DNA of 64,000 bases from Deltaproteobacteria bacterium (GCA_016182655.1 JACPGB010000008.1:62001-126000), one strand, 5' to 3'. Positions 32,583 through 41,744 are shown, numbered from the stretch's first letter. Translations and numbers: made by a program. Notes: generated from the sequence alone by a model not told the origin.

Positions 32583-34430
32583 ATGATTCATCAGCTTGAC
32601 TTAACCCCATTGGCGGACCTTTTGATGGAACAGATCGACATACAAAAAATAAACTCAGCCGATATAAGCCACGCCGTCGAGATAGGGGAAAAGGTCTGGT
32701 GGGTCGGGCAATACATGCCCGACGACCTCTTCCAGTGCAACGCGTACCTTATTGAGCACGGCGACCAGTCGGTCCTCATAGACCCGGGCGGGCACCTCAC
32801 CTTTGAAAACGTCCGGAGGAAGGTCGAGGAGGTCATACCCTTCTCAAATATCCGCTACTTCGTCTGCCATCATCAGGACCCCGACATAACGGCGTCGCTT
32901 AAGCTGATAGAGAAGATCCCGGGGCTTCGCACCGACGCGGTCGTCGTAACGCACTGGAGGGCCCGCGAGCTCGTCAAGCATTACGCGCTAAGCCTCCCCT
33001 TCTGGGAGATAGAGGAGAACCACTGGCAACTCGACATAGGCGGGCGGCTCCTCCTCTTCGTCTTTACGCCGTACCTGCACTTCCCCGGCGCGTTCTGCAC
33101 CTTCGACGTCACTACAGGCATACTCTTTTCAAGCGATATCTTCGGCGGCATGACCCGCGAGTGGAGCCTTGTGGCGCGGGACGAGTCGTACTTCGAGGAC
33201 ATCCGCCCCTTCCACGAGCACTATATGCCGAGCAGAGAGATACTCTTGCACGGTCTTTTGAGGATAGAGGAGCTTCCGCTTAAGCTAATCGCCCCGCAAC
33301 ACGGCTCCATACTCCACGGCGGCCTCATAAACTTCATCATCGGCAGGCTCAAGCAACTGGACTGCGGCATATTCGCGCTGGCAAACGACAACACCGACAT
33401 CCGCCGCCTCTCTTTCCTCAATAAGACCTTGAAGGACATCACCAATACCGTCATCATCTACCGGGACTTCCGCGATATCGCGAACGCGCTCCTGGATATC
33501 CTCCGGAGGACTCTGCCCGTCGCTTCGGTCGAATTCCATACCGCGACAGCCGACGGGAAGCCTCTTTACCTCGCCCCGGAGACGCGTTACCGGAGCGTCG
33601 TCGAAAGCCTTCCCGAGGAACTATCCGGCGTCATCGGTAAAGACAAGGCCTCGTGGTACGCTGACAATACGGCAAGCTACAAAAAGTTACTCATGCAGGC
33701 GGGGCCCGTTCAGATGAGGGGGAACCTCAAGGAGTGGTGCCTCCTCATACCGCTCTTCCCGCTCGAGGGCGGCAGGGCCGAGGCGGCCGCCGTAATACGC
33801 CTCTCACATGATATAAAGATGACCGAGGACATAGACCGGTTGCTCGGACAGATGAGCGGCACGTTCGCGGTCGCGGTCGAGCGCGAGATCTTTTACCATA
33901 TGCTCGACTTCGAGCGGGCCAAGTTCTACGAGCAGTCCATAAGGGACCCCCTTACCGGCCTCTACAGCCGTTTCTACATGGAAGAGACGCTTAAAAGGCT
34001 CATGCACGCCCACGACCGAAATGAAAAATACGGCATATCGGTCGCCATGTTCGACCTCGATCATTTCAAGCAGGTCAACGACACCCACGGACACGGGGCC
34101 GGGGACGAGGTCATAAGGAAGGTCGCTTCCACGCTCACGGCCTCGATAAGGGCGAGCGACATAGCGGTACGCTACGGGGGAGAGGAGTTCGCGGTATTCC
34201 TCATGGGGAACACGGAGGAAGGGAGCGTGGCGATGGCCGAGAAGATAAGAAAGGCAGTGGGGGAGACAGTATTGGAAGGAGCGATGAGCGGGCATAGGCT
34301 CTCGGTGAGCGCCGGGGTGGCCAGCCGGCGGCAGAAGGAGCCTTTGGCCGAGTTCCTCCGGAGGGCGGACACGGCCCTCTATCACGCAAAGGCCTCCGGG
34401 CGCGACAGGGTCGTCTCGCTCGAAGACTGA
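32583..34430 (+). CDS. ODP-like metallo-beta-lactamase/di-iron domain fused to GGDEF diguanylate cyclase
   Basis: I use the ATG at 32583 (615 residues); an ATG at 32625 with GGCGGA upstream is an alternative and the frame opens at 32436. Residues about 28-270 are a metallo-beta-lactamase fold of the oxygen-binding di-iron (ODP/FprA) type: VLIDPGG, the ligand set HHQDPD at 96-101, YLHFPGAF, LFSSDIFGG and APQHGSIL. Residues about 300-440 may form a GAF-like region. The GGDEF domain has IRDPLTGLYSRFYME, FDLDHFKQVNDTHGH and YGGEEF (532-536), with RASD five residues before it as an inhibitory site. It should make cyclic di-GMP in response to oxygen or NO bound at the iron site; this is inferred from the domains. 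Confidence 0.88.
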   Translation: MIHQLDLTPLADLLMEQIDIQKINSADISHAVEIGEKVWWVGQYMPDDLFQCNAYLIEHGDQSVLIDPGGHLTFENVRRKVEEVIPFSNIRYFVCHHQDPDITASLKLIEKIPGLRTDAVVVTHWRARELVKHYALSLPFWEIEENHWQLDIGGRLLLFVFTPYLHFPGAFCTFDVTTGILFSSDIFGGMTREWSLVARDESYFEDIRPFHEHYMPSREILLHGLLRIEELPLKLIAPQHGSILHGGLINFIIGRLKQLDCGIFALANDNTDIRRLSFLNKTLKDITNTVIIYRDFRDIANALLDILRRTLPVASVEFHTATADGKPLYLAPETRYRSVVESLPEELSGVIGKDKASWYADNTASYKKLLMQAGPVQMRGNLKEWCLLIPLFPLEGGRAEAAAVIRLSHDIKMTEDIDRLLGQMSGTFAVAVEREIFYHMLDFERAKFYEQSIRDPLTGLYSRFYMEETLKRLMHAHDRNEKYGISVAMFDLDHFKQVNDTHGHGAGDEVIRKVASTLTASIRASDIAVRYGGEEFAVFLMGNTEEGSVAMAEKIRKAVGETVLEGAMSGHRLSVSAGVASRRQKEPLAEFLRRADTALYHAKASGRDRVVSLED

Positions 34431-34460
34431 GGGGGGCCGCCCTCAAAAAACCGGGATGCA

Positions 34461-34497
34461 AAAAGGGTTACGGCGGTCCGTAACCCTTTCTATTTTT
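34461..34497 (+). terminator. Terminator after the diguanylate cyclase gene
   Basis: AAAGGGTTACGG pairs with CCGTAACCCTTT and is followed by CTATTTTT. Same hairpin core as at 20669 and in the scars at 42416. Confidence 0.8.
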
Positions 34498-34542
34498 GGG
34501 GCAACCACTGCTACGCGCTCATCCTCATCTTCTTTGCAAGAG

Positions 34543-35028
34543 TTAACCACGGACCGCCATTCTCACCCGCTTCATCTCAAAATCTTCCCAAGTCTCGGCG
34601 ACCTTGCTTTCGAGGTCGAACCTGATGTCGTTCACCCTGACCCTGTACCCCATGGGCCCGATGACGGCCATTACTATCATGGAGAGCGGACAGCTTATGA
34701 ACGCCGACCCTGTCTCCCTGTAAAGGCGGGAGAAGGCCTCTATGCCCACGAGATTTACCCATTTGCAGTACATCCCTTTCTCGGTAGTCGGGTCTATTAT
34801 GACGTCCTCTACAAACCCCTTTTCGACAAACGAACTGATTATATTGGCGACCGTGTCCTCGACGGTATCGCTTTCCCTGAACTCCATGCCGAACTCTTTC
34901 AGGTAGGAGATGAGGTTACTGCCTATCTCGCGCGAGATGTTTTCGATCTCTGAGGGCGGACATTTCGAGAGCATGACGCCGTAGCCGTATATCATCGCGT
35001 TCAAAAGGACCTTTTCAAAATCTTTCAT
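34543..35028 (-). CDS. Protein of unknown function, soluble, about 161 residues
   Basis: The ATG at 35028 has AGGAGGA six bases upstream; the ATG at 35034 overlaps that site. The protein is mostly alpha-helical in its first half (DFEKVLLNAMIYGYGVMLSKCPPSEIENISREIG) and alpha/beta in the second, with GMYCKWVNLVGIEAFSRLYRE and a hydrophobic FISCPLSMIVMAVIGPMGY. Three cysteines, no CxxC. The layout is reminiscent of small ligand-binding domains such as V4R, but the match is too weak to name it. Monocistronic. Confidence 0.6.
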   Translation of the reverse strand: MKDFEKVLLNAMIYGYGVMLSKCPPSEIENISREIGSNLISYLKEFGMEFRESDTVEDTVANIISSFVEKGFVEDVIIDPTTEKGMYCKWVNLVGIEAFSRLYRETGSAFISCPLSMIVMAVIGPMGYRVRVNDIRFDLESKVAETWEDFEMKRVRMAVRG

Positions 35029-35194
35029 CTTCATTCCTCCTGTTTAATTTTAACACGAATGCGGAGTTCCTTGAGAGGCCGTGAAATCAAGGGCCGCAAA
35101 CATCCCGCCATCCGTAGAGGACAGGCTCGGGAGGTCGTACGTATCCGGTCTTACCGGCATGGTCCCCCAATGCACATCGCCCGAGATCATCAGG

Positions 35195-35587
35195 GCCTAT
35201 CCGGCGCGGTGCGGACGATGGAAGGGTTGCGCTACGGGGGAAATCTCGAAGAAGAGGCGGATAAAAGGGGATGGAGCTTCTGGTAAGGGCGGGTATCGAC
35301 CCCGGGGGGATGGTCGGGTTTTTTGAATACCTCTGGGAATGCGAGTGCAAGAAGGAAAAGAAGACAAAAAGGCGAGCGTCCTTGAGTACCTCTCGACCCA
35401 TCCCCCCCCCACGGAGAACAGGGTCGAATATCTTAAAAAGAACCTTGAGTCAGTCTCACCCCGGGATTACGAGCCCCTGCTACCGGGAGTCGACTGGGAG
35501 AAGGTCAAGAATTCGTGCTCGGGCGGGCCGCCCGGCGGTAAAGATAAACAGGACGAAGAAGCGCCGAAGACAAACGAAGCCTTATAG
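35195..35587 (+). pseudogene. Remnant of an M48-type metallopeptidase, two frameshifts
   Basis: Three overlapping frames carry successive pieces of one protein. The first (ending near 35275) reads NLEEEADKRG; the second (35271-35340) reads MELLVRAGIDPGGMVGFFEYL; the third (from about 35345) reads ASVLEYLSTHPPPTENRVEYLKKN. In M48 (Oma1/BepA-like) peptidases these follow one another: EEEAD is the third zinc ligand region and STHP-TxxR the C-terminal helix. The HExxH part is missing. The gene is thus truncated at its 5' end and shifted twice. The 35029-35194 stretch upstream holds nothing I can assign. Confidence 0.7.
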
Positions 35588-35700
35588 GTTGGGTTGCGTC
35601 TTCAAACCCAACAATTAGTCGTACTAGTCGTACGGCTTTATTCAAGATTTTGAGATTCTCTTGCATAAAGTTGGGTTACGCTTCGCTAACCCAACCTACG
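35586..35700 (+). repeat. Dispersed intergenic repeat, copy 1 (GTTGGGTTACGC family)
   Basis: The stretch has two inverted arms, GGTTGGGTT and AACCCAACC, and an inner GATTCTCTTGC(A/G)TAAAGTTGGG. A diverged copy of about 100 bases lies at 41794-41894, and a short piece at 44176-44200. It is non-coding and probably a miniature repeat. Confidence 0.7.
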
Positions 35701-35766
35701 AGGCTATGCCTCTGCAACAAAAAAACCAGTACCCCTTATCTTCAAGCGTATACACCTTATATCCCC

Positions 35767-37083
35767 CTATTTAGCATTGGAATTGAATTCTGTTCGATAT
35801 ATCCAGACCGATGAACCGTCTGATTCTTTTTCATGCGAATTCCCCACGGCTATAAACGCGCCGTCTCCTGCCGGGATCGCCTGATGAATATGCGCATTCT
35901 TAACCGGCAGGAATTTTTTTATTGATTTAATCTTGCCGGACGATGAAAGGGTCGCCGCCCATATCCTTTCCTGCTCATTTTCGCATGTTTGTCCAACCGC
36001 GACGATTTCATCCTTATCCGCCGTCCAAAGGCCTTTGATGCCGCAAATCCCTGGAATATTTATCTTGCTTCTCCACTTCAAATCCCCATTATTTGCAAGC
36101 TTGCTTAGCCAAACAGAACCTCCGAGCGGCTGGATAATAGCTTTCCTTTGCGTAGAGTGTATGTCTTCATTTATTTCCTTAATATCTAAATACTCTACCC
36201 CGTTGCCTGTAATTATGCTGCCGTCCTTTAATTCTGCGAGAACACGGCTTGAGGCCGTAGATACAAACTTTTTATCAATGTCAGAGTTAAATTTTCTTTC
36301 CCACAGGACCTTTCCGCGAGCGGAAATGTAAGCAAGCCAAGTGTTAAAGGAATTATTGTTACGGTCGATCAAATCACCCTCAATAACAATCCCGCCGTTT
36401 CGTAAGGGGATAATAACATCAGGCCAAACGCTATGTTCCCTTTCAACCTCGATACGCCTTTCCCAGACGACTCCGCCTTTGGCATCGAGCATCCAGACGA
36501 TGGGGGTATCGCTGATGCCGTATCTGAGAAAACCGGCTATTATTATCCTGTCTCCTACGACCTTCGCATCCGTCGCAAGGATGGAAGGCATGACCTCTAT
36601 TTCAATGTCCTCATATTCGAGTCTTTCTTTCAACCTCAGCTTCTTTTCCCACTCCACGGACCCGTCTTCAGCCAACTTTACGACCCATCCCGACGCAGAG
36701 GCGAAAGTCCCGGCCTGCCACTGGGGTTTGTATGAAATATCCGTAGCCCCCGCAAGGACGGCCCTGTCTCCCATGGCTGCCGCCTTGACAAAATTATAAT
36801 AATTGTAGCTCTCGCCGATTGTTTTTTCCCACAGCTTATCGCCGCTTTTATCTATCTTTACGGCCCACCCGAGGCAACATTGACCGTCCTTGTCACGGGC
36901 GCTCCCCGCGACGATATACCCGCCCCTGGTCTCGGCGATACTGCTTCCAGAGGCATGAGTTCCTATTATTTTGTAGAGTTCATCCTGCCGCTCAGAGGCA
37001 TTTGCCTGGAACGGATGCGACGTCAACAAAGCCAAAACAAAAAGGATGTTTGAAAAAACAGCCGGTCTTCTAAAAAAATCCAT
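35767..37083 (-). CDS. Secreted repeat protein, probable beta-propeller, unknown function
   Basis: The 438-residue protein has a signal peptide (NILFVLALLTSHPFQANA). The mature part has repeated blocks of the form GGYIVAGSARDKDG...WAVKIDKSGDKLWEKTIG, with a Trp-Glu-(Lys/Arg) ending that recurs six or seven times, the style of PQQ-like or Kelch-like propellers. Cysteines occur in QCC near 68 and in CGIKG and TCEN near 345 and 365. No catalytic or heme motif is seen. The gene is alone, in AT-richer DNA than the ABC block that follows. Confidence 0.65.
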   Translation of the reverse strand: MDFFRRPAVFSNILFVLALLTSHPFQANASERQDELYKIIGTHASGSSIAETRGGYIVAGSARDKDGQCCLGWAVKIDKSGDKLWEKTIGESYNYYNFVKAAAMGDRAVLAGATDISYKPQWQAGTFASASGWVVKLAEDGSVEWEKKLRLKERLEYEDIEIEVMPSILATDAKVVGDRIIIAGFLRYGISDTPIVWMLDAKGGVVWERRIEVEREHSVWPDVIIPLRNGGIVIEGDLIDRNNNSFNTWLAYISARGKVLWERKFNSDIDKKFVSTASSRVLAELKDGSIITGNGVEYLDIKEINEDIHSTQRKAIIQPLGGSVWLSKLANNGDLKWRSKINIPGICGIKGLWTADKDEIVAVGQTCENEQERIWAATLSSSGKIKSIKKFLPVKNAHIHQAIPAGDGAFIAVGNSHEKESDGSSVWIYRTEFNSNAK

Positions 37084-37265
37084 CTCTCTAAGCCTTCTAT
37101 TAAATTTTAGTGAGGATTATTTTAAATGAACATACTATACATAAGTCTTTTTTTCTACCAATAAAAATATATCTACTCGGTTTTGTTGATAAAATAACTC
37201 TTTTTTATTTCGCCCAGAGAACTTTCATCGAAACCCATTAACCCACCCCTGTAGAACGTTTTATC

Positions 37266-37294
37266 TTGACAAATCGCGGGATGTAAGATAGTAA
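37266..37294 (+). promoter_or_regulatory. Promoter of the tetR-ABC block
   Basis: TTGACA (37266-37271) is followed after 17 bases by TAGTAA, a weak -10. The operator overlaps the -10. Confidence 0.6.
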
Positions 37295-37308
37295 TTAATT
37301 ACTATCTT
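37285..37308. promoter_or_regulatory. Perfect 24-bp palindromic operator before tetR
   Basis: The half-site AAGATAGTAATT is followed directly by its exact inverted complement. It covers the -10 and transcription start, 18 bases before the ribosome site of the TetR gene, so autorepression is likely. Confidence 0.8.
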
Positions 37309-37326
37309 TTCTCGGGAGGCATTCCC

Positions 37327-37935
37327 ATGGAACATAACCCCAGACACCTTCCGGCCGACGAGCGCCGGGCAGTCACCATAGAGGCGGTCGTTGAGCTCGC
37401 CGCCGAGCAGAACCCGAGCGAGATAACAACGGCGTCCATCGCCAAGCGCATGAAATTGACGCAGGGTGCGCTCTTCCGCCACTTCCCCTCCAAAAAAGCC
37501 ATCTGGAAGGCCGTGATGGAGTGGGTGGCCGAGCGTCTGCTGGCCAGAACGGATAAGGCAGAGCAAACGGCCCCGACCCCGCTCGCGGCCCTGGAGTCCG
37601 TGTTCATGGCCCACATCGACTTCATAGCCAGACACCCGGGGGTCCCTCGCATGATCTTCGGCGAGCTTCAAAGCGCCTCCGACACCCCGGCCAAGCTCAT
37701 GGTGCGTACGCTCATCGACAACTACAAAAAGCGCCTGCAAGCGCTCATAGAGAAGGGAAAGTCGCGGGGAGATCTGGCCCTGGAGGTCGATTCCGCGGCC
37801 GCCGCCACCCTCTTTATCGGGACCGTCCAGGGCCTGGTGATACAGTCGATGCTCGACGGGGGCGTAAAACGCCTCAGGGCCGAGGCCCCGGCGGTCTTCG
37901 CCATCTACATGCGCGGCATAAGGAGCGCGCCATGA
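37327..37935 (+). CDS. TetR/AcrR-family repressor
   Basis: The 202-residue protein has an N-terminal TetR helix-turn-helix (ITTASIAKRMKLTQGALFRHFPSKKAIWKAVMEW, near 33-66) and a helical ligand-binding half. The start has GGGAGG. It overlaps the adaptor gene start (ATGA-like, 37932-37935), so the regulator is the first gene of the export block and probably controls it through the 24-bp palindrome upstream. The ligand is unknown. Confidence 0.92.
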   Translation: MEHNPRHLPADERRAVTIEAVVELAAEQNPSEITTASIAKRMKLTQGALFRHFPSKKAIWKAVMEWVAERLLARTDKAEQTAPTPLAALESVFMAHIDFIARHPGVPRMIFGELQSASDTPAKLMVRTLIDNYKKRLQALIEKGKSRGDLALEVDSAAAATLFIGTVQGLVIQSMLDGGVKRLRAEAPAVFAIYMRGIRSAP

Positions 37936-39099
37936 AAAAGCGCCTCTCCGAACACGGCCGCAAGCTTGCCCTTATCGCCGTGCTCGCGCCCTTGTCCGCC
38001 CTCTTTATATATGTGGCGCTCCGCTCCGGGCCTCTGGCCCCTGTACCCGTGACCGTGGCGACCGTAGAAACACGCTCGATAACACCCGCCCTCTTCGGCG
38101 TCGGGACGGTCGAGGCCCGTTACACATACAGGATCGGCCCGACTGTCGCCGGGCGCGTCAAACGGGTGGACGTGCACGTGGGCGACAGCGTCCGCTCCGG
38201 CCAACTCCTTGGCGAGATGGACCCGGTCGACCTGGATGAGCGGGTCGTCGGGCAGGAGGCCGCGCTCAAAAGGGCGGAGGCCGCGGTTCTGGCCGCTGAG
38301 GCCCAGGTGCGGGACAACTCTGCCCGCCTCTCCTATGCCGATGCCCAGGCGAAACGCTATGAAAAGCTCCTGCCGACCGGGGCGATAAGCCAGTCGGCGT
38401 TCGACGCTACGAGACAGGAGTTGCAGGTGGCTGAGGCGGGCCTTGCCTCTGCTGGCGCGAACCTCAACGCCGCGCTTCAGGAAAAGGCGCGAGTCCGCTC
38501 CGAGCGCGGGGGTATTGCGAAGCAACGCGCCAACCTGCGCCTCGTAGCCCCGGTTGACGGGCTGGTCGCGGCCCGCGAGGCCGACCCGGGCACCACGCTC
38601 GTCGCCGGGCAGTCGGTCATTGAGATAATCGACCCGAAGAGCCTCTGGATAAATACGCGATTCAATCAACTCGGCTCCTCGGGCCTCCGCCTCGGACCCC
38701 GGGCGCTCCTCCGCCGGTCAGGTGCTTCGGGTGGAGCCTTTGGCGGACGCGGTGACTGAAGAGACGCTTGCAAGGGTCGTTTTCGACGCGCCGCCTGCGC
38801 CTTTGCCGCCCGTCGGTGAATTGGCGGAGGTCACAGTGGCGTTGCCAGCACTGCCCGAGGCGATAGTAGTGCCGAACGCGAGCCTTAAGCGCGTCAACGG
38901 CCAAACGGGCGTCTGGGTTATAGACGACGGCAAGCCGAGGTTCGTACCGGTCAAGACAGGCTCGACGGACCTTGACGGCCGGGTACAGGTGCTCGAGGGG
39001 TTGCAGGCCGGAGAGCGCGTGGTCGTCTACAGCCAGCGCGCCCTTAACGACCGCAGCCGCGTGAAAATCGTAGAGCGCCTGCCCGGTGTGCCGCAATGA
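37932..39099 (+). pseudogene. HlyD-family periplasmic adaptor, frameshifted
   Basis: Two frames carry one adaptor. The first (from 37932) has an N-terminal membrane anchor, VAGRVKRVDVHVGDSVRSGQLL (lipoyl half), a coiled-coil region and the second lipoyl half LRLVAPVDGLVAAREADPGTTL, ending in LWINTRFNQLGSSG near 245. The frame then goes astray. A second frame from about 38701 resumes with GQVLRVEPLADAVTEETLARVVFD and the C-terminal barrel to the stop at 39099. The shift lies about 38690-38705 in a GC-rich run. It may be real decay or a sequencing error; permease and ATPase downstream are intact, which slightly favours an error. The adaptor would link the inner-membrane permease to an outer-membrane channel. 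Confidence 0.8.
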
Positions 39100-40298
39100 T
39101 CAGCCTTGCCGGGCGCGACATACTCCACTCCTGGGCCAAGTTCGTCTTCACCGGCGTGGGTCTCGGGCTCTTGATAGGCGTGACGCTCACCATGGCCGGG
39201 GTCTACCGCGGCATGGTCGACGACGCCAAAGCACTCCTCGACAACAGCGGCGCCGACCTCTGGGTCGTGCAGAAGGACACCCTCGGCCCGTACGCCGAAT
39301 CCTCCAGCATATATGACGACGCATACCGCGGCATCCGCGGCATGGAGGGGGTGGCGCGAGCGGCAAACGTCACGTATCTGACCATGCAGGTGCGTAGAGG
39401 CGAAACCGACGTGCGGGCCATGGTGGTAGGGGTCGTCCCCGGCGGATACGGCGAGCCGGGCCAGCCCCGGTACCTCGTCGCGGGCCGCCACATAACGCGC
39501 GGGCATTACGAGGCCGTCGCAGACCTGTCCGCAGGGTTCAGGCTCGGAGAGCACGTTCAGGTCAGACGGAACCTCTACACCGTGGTAGGGCTTACGCGGC
39601 GCATGGTATCCTCCAGCGGCGACCCGATGGTCTTTATCCCGCTCAAGGACGCGCAGGAAGCTCAGTTCCTCAAGGACAACGACGCGATCGTCCAGCAACG
39701 CCGCCGCACCGCGGAGAACCCCGCGTTCAACCGCCCAGGCGTCCCAGGGCTCACGGACTCGGTCATAGCCTCGCAAAGCGCAAACCCCTATGTCAATGCG
39801 GTGCTGGTGCAGATAGAGCCGGGCTTTTCGCCAGAGGACGTGGCCGGGCCGATACGCCGCTGGAAGCGTCTCCAGGTATACACCCGCTCTCAGATGGAGG
39901 GGATACTCGTCGGGAAGCTCATAGCCACTTCGGCAAGGCAGATAGGCATGTTCCTTGTCATCCTCGCCATCGTCAGCGCGGCCATAGTCGCGTTCATCAT
40001 CTATACGCTTACAATGGGCAAGGTGCGCGAGATAGCGGTATTGAAGCTCATCGGCACGAGGAACAGGACGATCGCCTTCATGATACTCCAGCAGGCGGTC
40101 GGGCTCGGCGTCATAGGGTTCGTCGTCGGCAAGGTCGCCGCCACTTTCTGGGCGCCGTTCTTCCCGAAGTACGTCCTCCTTGAGCCGGGGGACGCCGCGC
40201 GCGGATTCGTAGCCGTGGTGATTATCTGCGTCCTTGCGAGCGTGCTGGCCATCCAGGCCGCGCTCAAGGTGGACCCCGCGGAGGCGATCGGTGGATAG
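39096..40298 (+). CDS. ABC transporter permease, FtsX/DevC-like
   Basis: The 400-residue protein has one N-terminal membrane helix (FVFTGVGLGLLIGVTLTMAGVY), a large periplasmic domain (about 45-275) and three C-terminal helices (MFLVILAIVSAAIVAFIIYTL, then two more), the FtsX/MacB permease layout. KVREIAVLKLIGTRNRTI is the conserved loop before the second C-terminal helix and contacts the ATPase; ALKVDPAEAI is the usual ending. With a HlyD-type adaptor it resembles DevBCA exporters. Overlaps the adaptor stop by four bases. Confidence 0.9.
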   Translation: MISLAGRDILHSWAKFVFTGVGLGLLIGVTLTMAGVYRGMVDDAKALLDNSGADLWVVQKDTLGPYAESSSIYDDAYRGIRGMEGVARAANVTYLTMQVRRGETDVRAMVVGVVPGGYGEPGQPRYLVAGRHITRGHYEAVADLSAGFRLGEHVQVRRNLYTVVGLTRRMVSSSGDPMVFIPLKDAQEAQFLKDNDAIVQQRRRTAENPAFNRPGVPGLTDSVIASQSANPYVNAVLVQIEPGFSPEDVAGPIRRWKRLQVYTRSQMEGILVGKLIATSARQIGMFLVILAIVSAAIVAFIIYTLTMGKVREIAVLKLIGTRNRTIAFMILQQAVGLGVIGFVVGKVAATFWAPFFPKYVLLEPGDAARGFVAVVIICVLASVLAIQAALKVDPAEAIGG

Positions 40299-41007
40299 GG
40301 CGCATGCACAGGGGATCGTGATTGAAGGTCTCAGCAAACGCTACGGCGAGGGAGAGACGGCCGTCGAGGCGCTAAAGGGCGTGGATATGAAAGTGGCCCC
40401 CGGAGAGGTGGTGGGTCTTGTCGGCCCGTCGGGCTCGGGCAAGACCACGCTCCTTAAATGCCTCGGCGCGGTCATTGAGCCGACTGCGGGGCGCATGACG
40501 CTCGGCGCTGAGGAGATATACGACAACGGCTGGAAGATACGGGACTTAAGGGCGCTCCGCCGCGACAATATCGGCTTTGTCTTTCAGGCGCCGTACCTCA
40601 TACCTTTTCTCGACGTCACCGACAACGTCGCGCTCCTCCCGATGCTCGCCGGACGGCCAAACGGAGAGGCGCGGAAAGCCGCAATAGAGCTCCTCGGGGC
40701 GCTGGACGTCGCGCACCGCGCCAGGGCCATGCCGTCCCAGCTCTCCGGCGGAGAGCAACAGAGGGTGGCAATAGCTCGCGCGCTTGTAAACAGGCCTCCG
40801 GTAATACTCGCGGATGAGCCGACCGCGCCGCTCGACAGCGAGCGAGCGCTCGCTGTCATACGCATACTCAACCAGATGGCGCGCCAGTACGAGACCGCCG
40901 TCATAGTCGTGACCCATGACGAGAAGATCATCCCGACCTTCAAGCGGATATACCACATCCGCGACGGCCGCACCCATGAGGAGGCCGGCGAAGGCAGGGC
41001 GTTTTGA
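40291..41007 (+). CDS. ABC transporter ATPase, LolD/MacB/DevA-like
   Basis: The GTG at 40291 has GGAGG six bases upstream and overlaps the permease stop; the frame opens earlier at 40234 without a start signal. The 238-residue protein has Walker A GPSGSGKTT near 45-53, the Q-loop (FVFQAPYLIPF), signature LSGGEQQRVAIARAL near 145 and Walker B VILADEPTAPLD. The family powers export by mechanotransmission through FtsX-like permeases. The substrate is unknown. Confidence 0.93.
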   Translation: MDRAHAQGIVIEGLSKRYGEGETAVEALKGVDMKVAPGEVVGLVGPSGSGKTTLLKCLGAVIEPTAGRMTLGAEEIYDNGWKIRDLRALRRDNIGFVFQAPYLIPFLDVTDNVALLPMLAGRPNGEARKAAIELLGALDVAHRARAMPSQLSGGEQQRVAIARALVNRPPVILADEPTAPLDSERALAVIRILNQMARQYETAVIVVTHDEKIIPTFKRIYHIRDGRTHEEAGEGRAF

Positions 41008-41050
41008 ATGAACTACTCGCAGCAAGCTGCGGGGTATCTCTACCTTAATT

Positions 41051-41220
41051 CCTCCCCTCCCTCGACGGGAGGGGATAGAGGGGAGGGTGACTGCTTGGCG
41101 CAGGGGCAAAGCCTTGACCGAAGTCCCTGGCATCCGAACTCCCTGCCGTTCGTTACGAATTTGCCTGCCCGGCCAGGGCTTCACCCCCAACCCAACCTTC
41201 CCCCATCAAGGGGGAAGGGG
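41051..41220 (+). repeat. Intergenic repeat cluster (inverted copy of the 12.9-kb repeat and others)
   Basis: 41051-41091 is the inverted counterpart of 12869-12910 (CCTCCCCTCCCTCGACGGGA form). 41143-41177 is a diverged copy of 12666-12700. A further palindrome CTTCCCCCATCAAGGGGGAAG lies at about 41196-41218. All lie between the ATPase gene and the cytochrome gene. Confidence 0.7.
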
Positions 41221-41250
41221 ATTAAAACGCTGCAACTTCAAGGAGGCTTA

Positions 41251-41700
41251 ATGAAGAGAAGGATTACCACTTTGGTACTGGCCGCTGGTCTTGTCCTCGG
41301 CTCGACATGGGCCATAGCCGAAACCGGCGCTATCTCAGGCGAGGCTCTCGCACTCCGGTCCATCATGAAAGACCTGGGAGCCAACATGCAGGCCGTAACC
41401 GACGGCATCTCGAGGGAGGACTGGGCGCTCGTTACGAAGACCGCGCCGCTCATCGCCGACCACCCGCAGCCGCCGTTTACCGAAAAGGTCCGCATAATGG
41501 CCTTCATGGGAACGAACATGGGCAGGTTCAAAGGCTATGACGAGGAGACGCACAAGGCCGCCGAGTCCCTGCAAGAGGCCGCCGCAAAAGGGGACGGCCA
41601 GGCGGCGATCGCCGCGTTTCAAGCCGTTCAGACCGCCTGCTACGGATGCCACAGGGATTTCCGGAAGCCCTTTCTGGAGCACTTTTACGGAGCGCGCTGA
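41251..41700 (+). CDS. Cytochrome c-prime-like (class II) periplasmic cytochrome
   Basis: The ATG at 41251 has AAGGAGG upstream. The 149-residue protein has a signal peptide (ITTLVLAAGLVLGSTWAIA), four predicted helices, and its only heme site near the C-terminus, CYGCHRDFR at about 130-138. That late CxxCH on a helical bundle is the mark of cytochrome c-prime and cytochrome c556. Such proteins bind NO or carry electrons. It follows the export block but is separated by repeats, so a shared transcript is uncertain. Confidence 0.88.
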   Translation: MKRRITTLVLAAGLVLGSTWAIAETGAISGEALALRSIMKDLGANMQAVTDGISREDWALVTKTAPLIADHPQPPFTEKVRIMAFMGTNMGRFKGYDEETHKAAESLQEAAAKGDGQAAIAAFQAVQTACYGCHRDFRKPFLEHFYGAR

Positions 41701-41744
41701 TGGCGAGGCTTTAAGCCTGTAGATTGGAAAAATGGAGGATGCAG

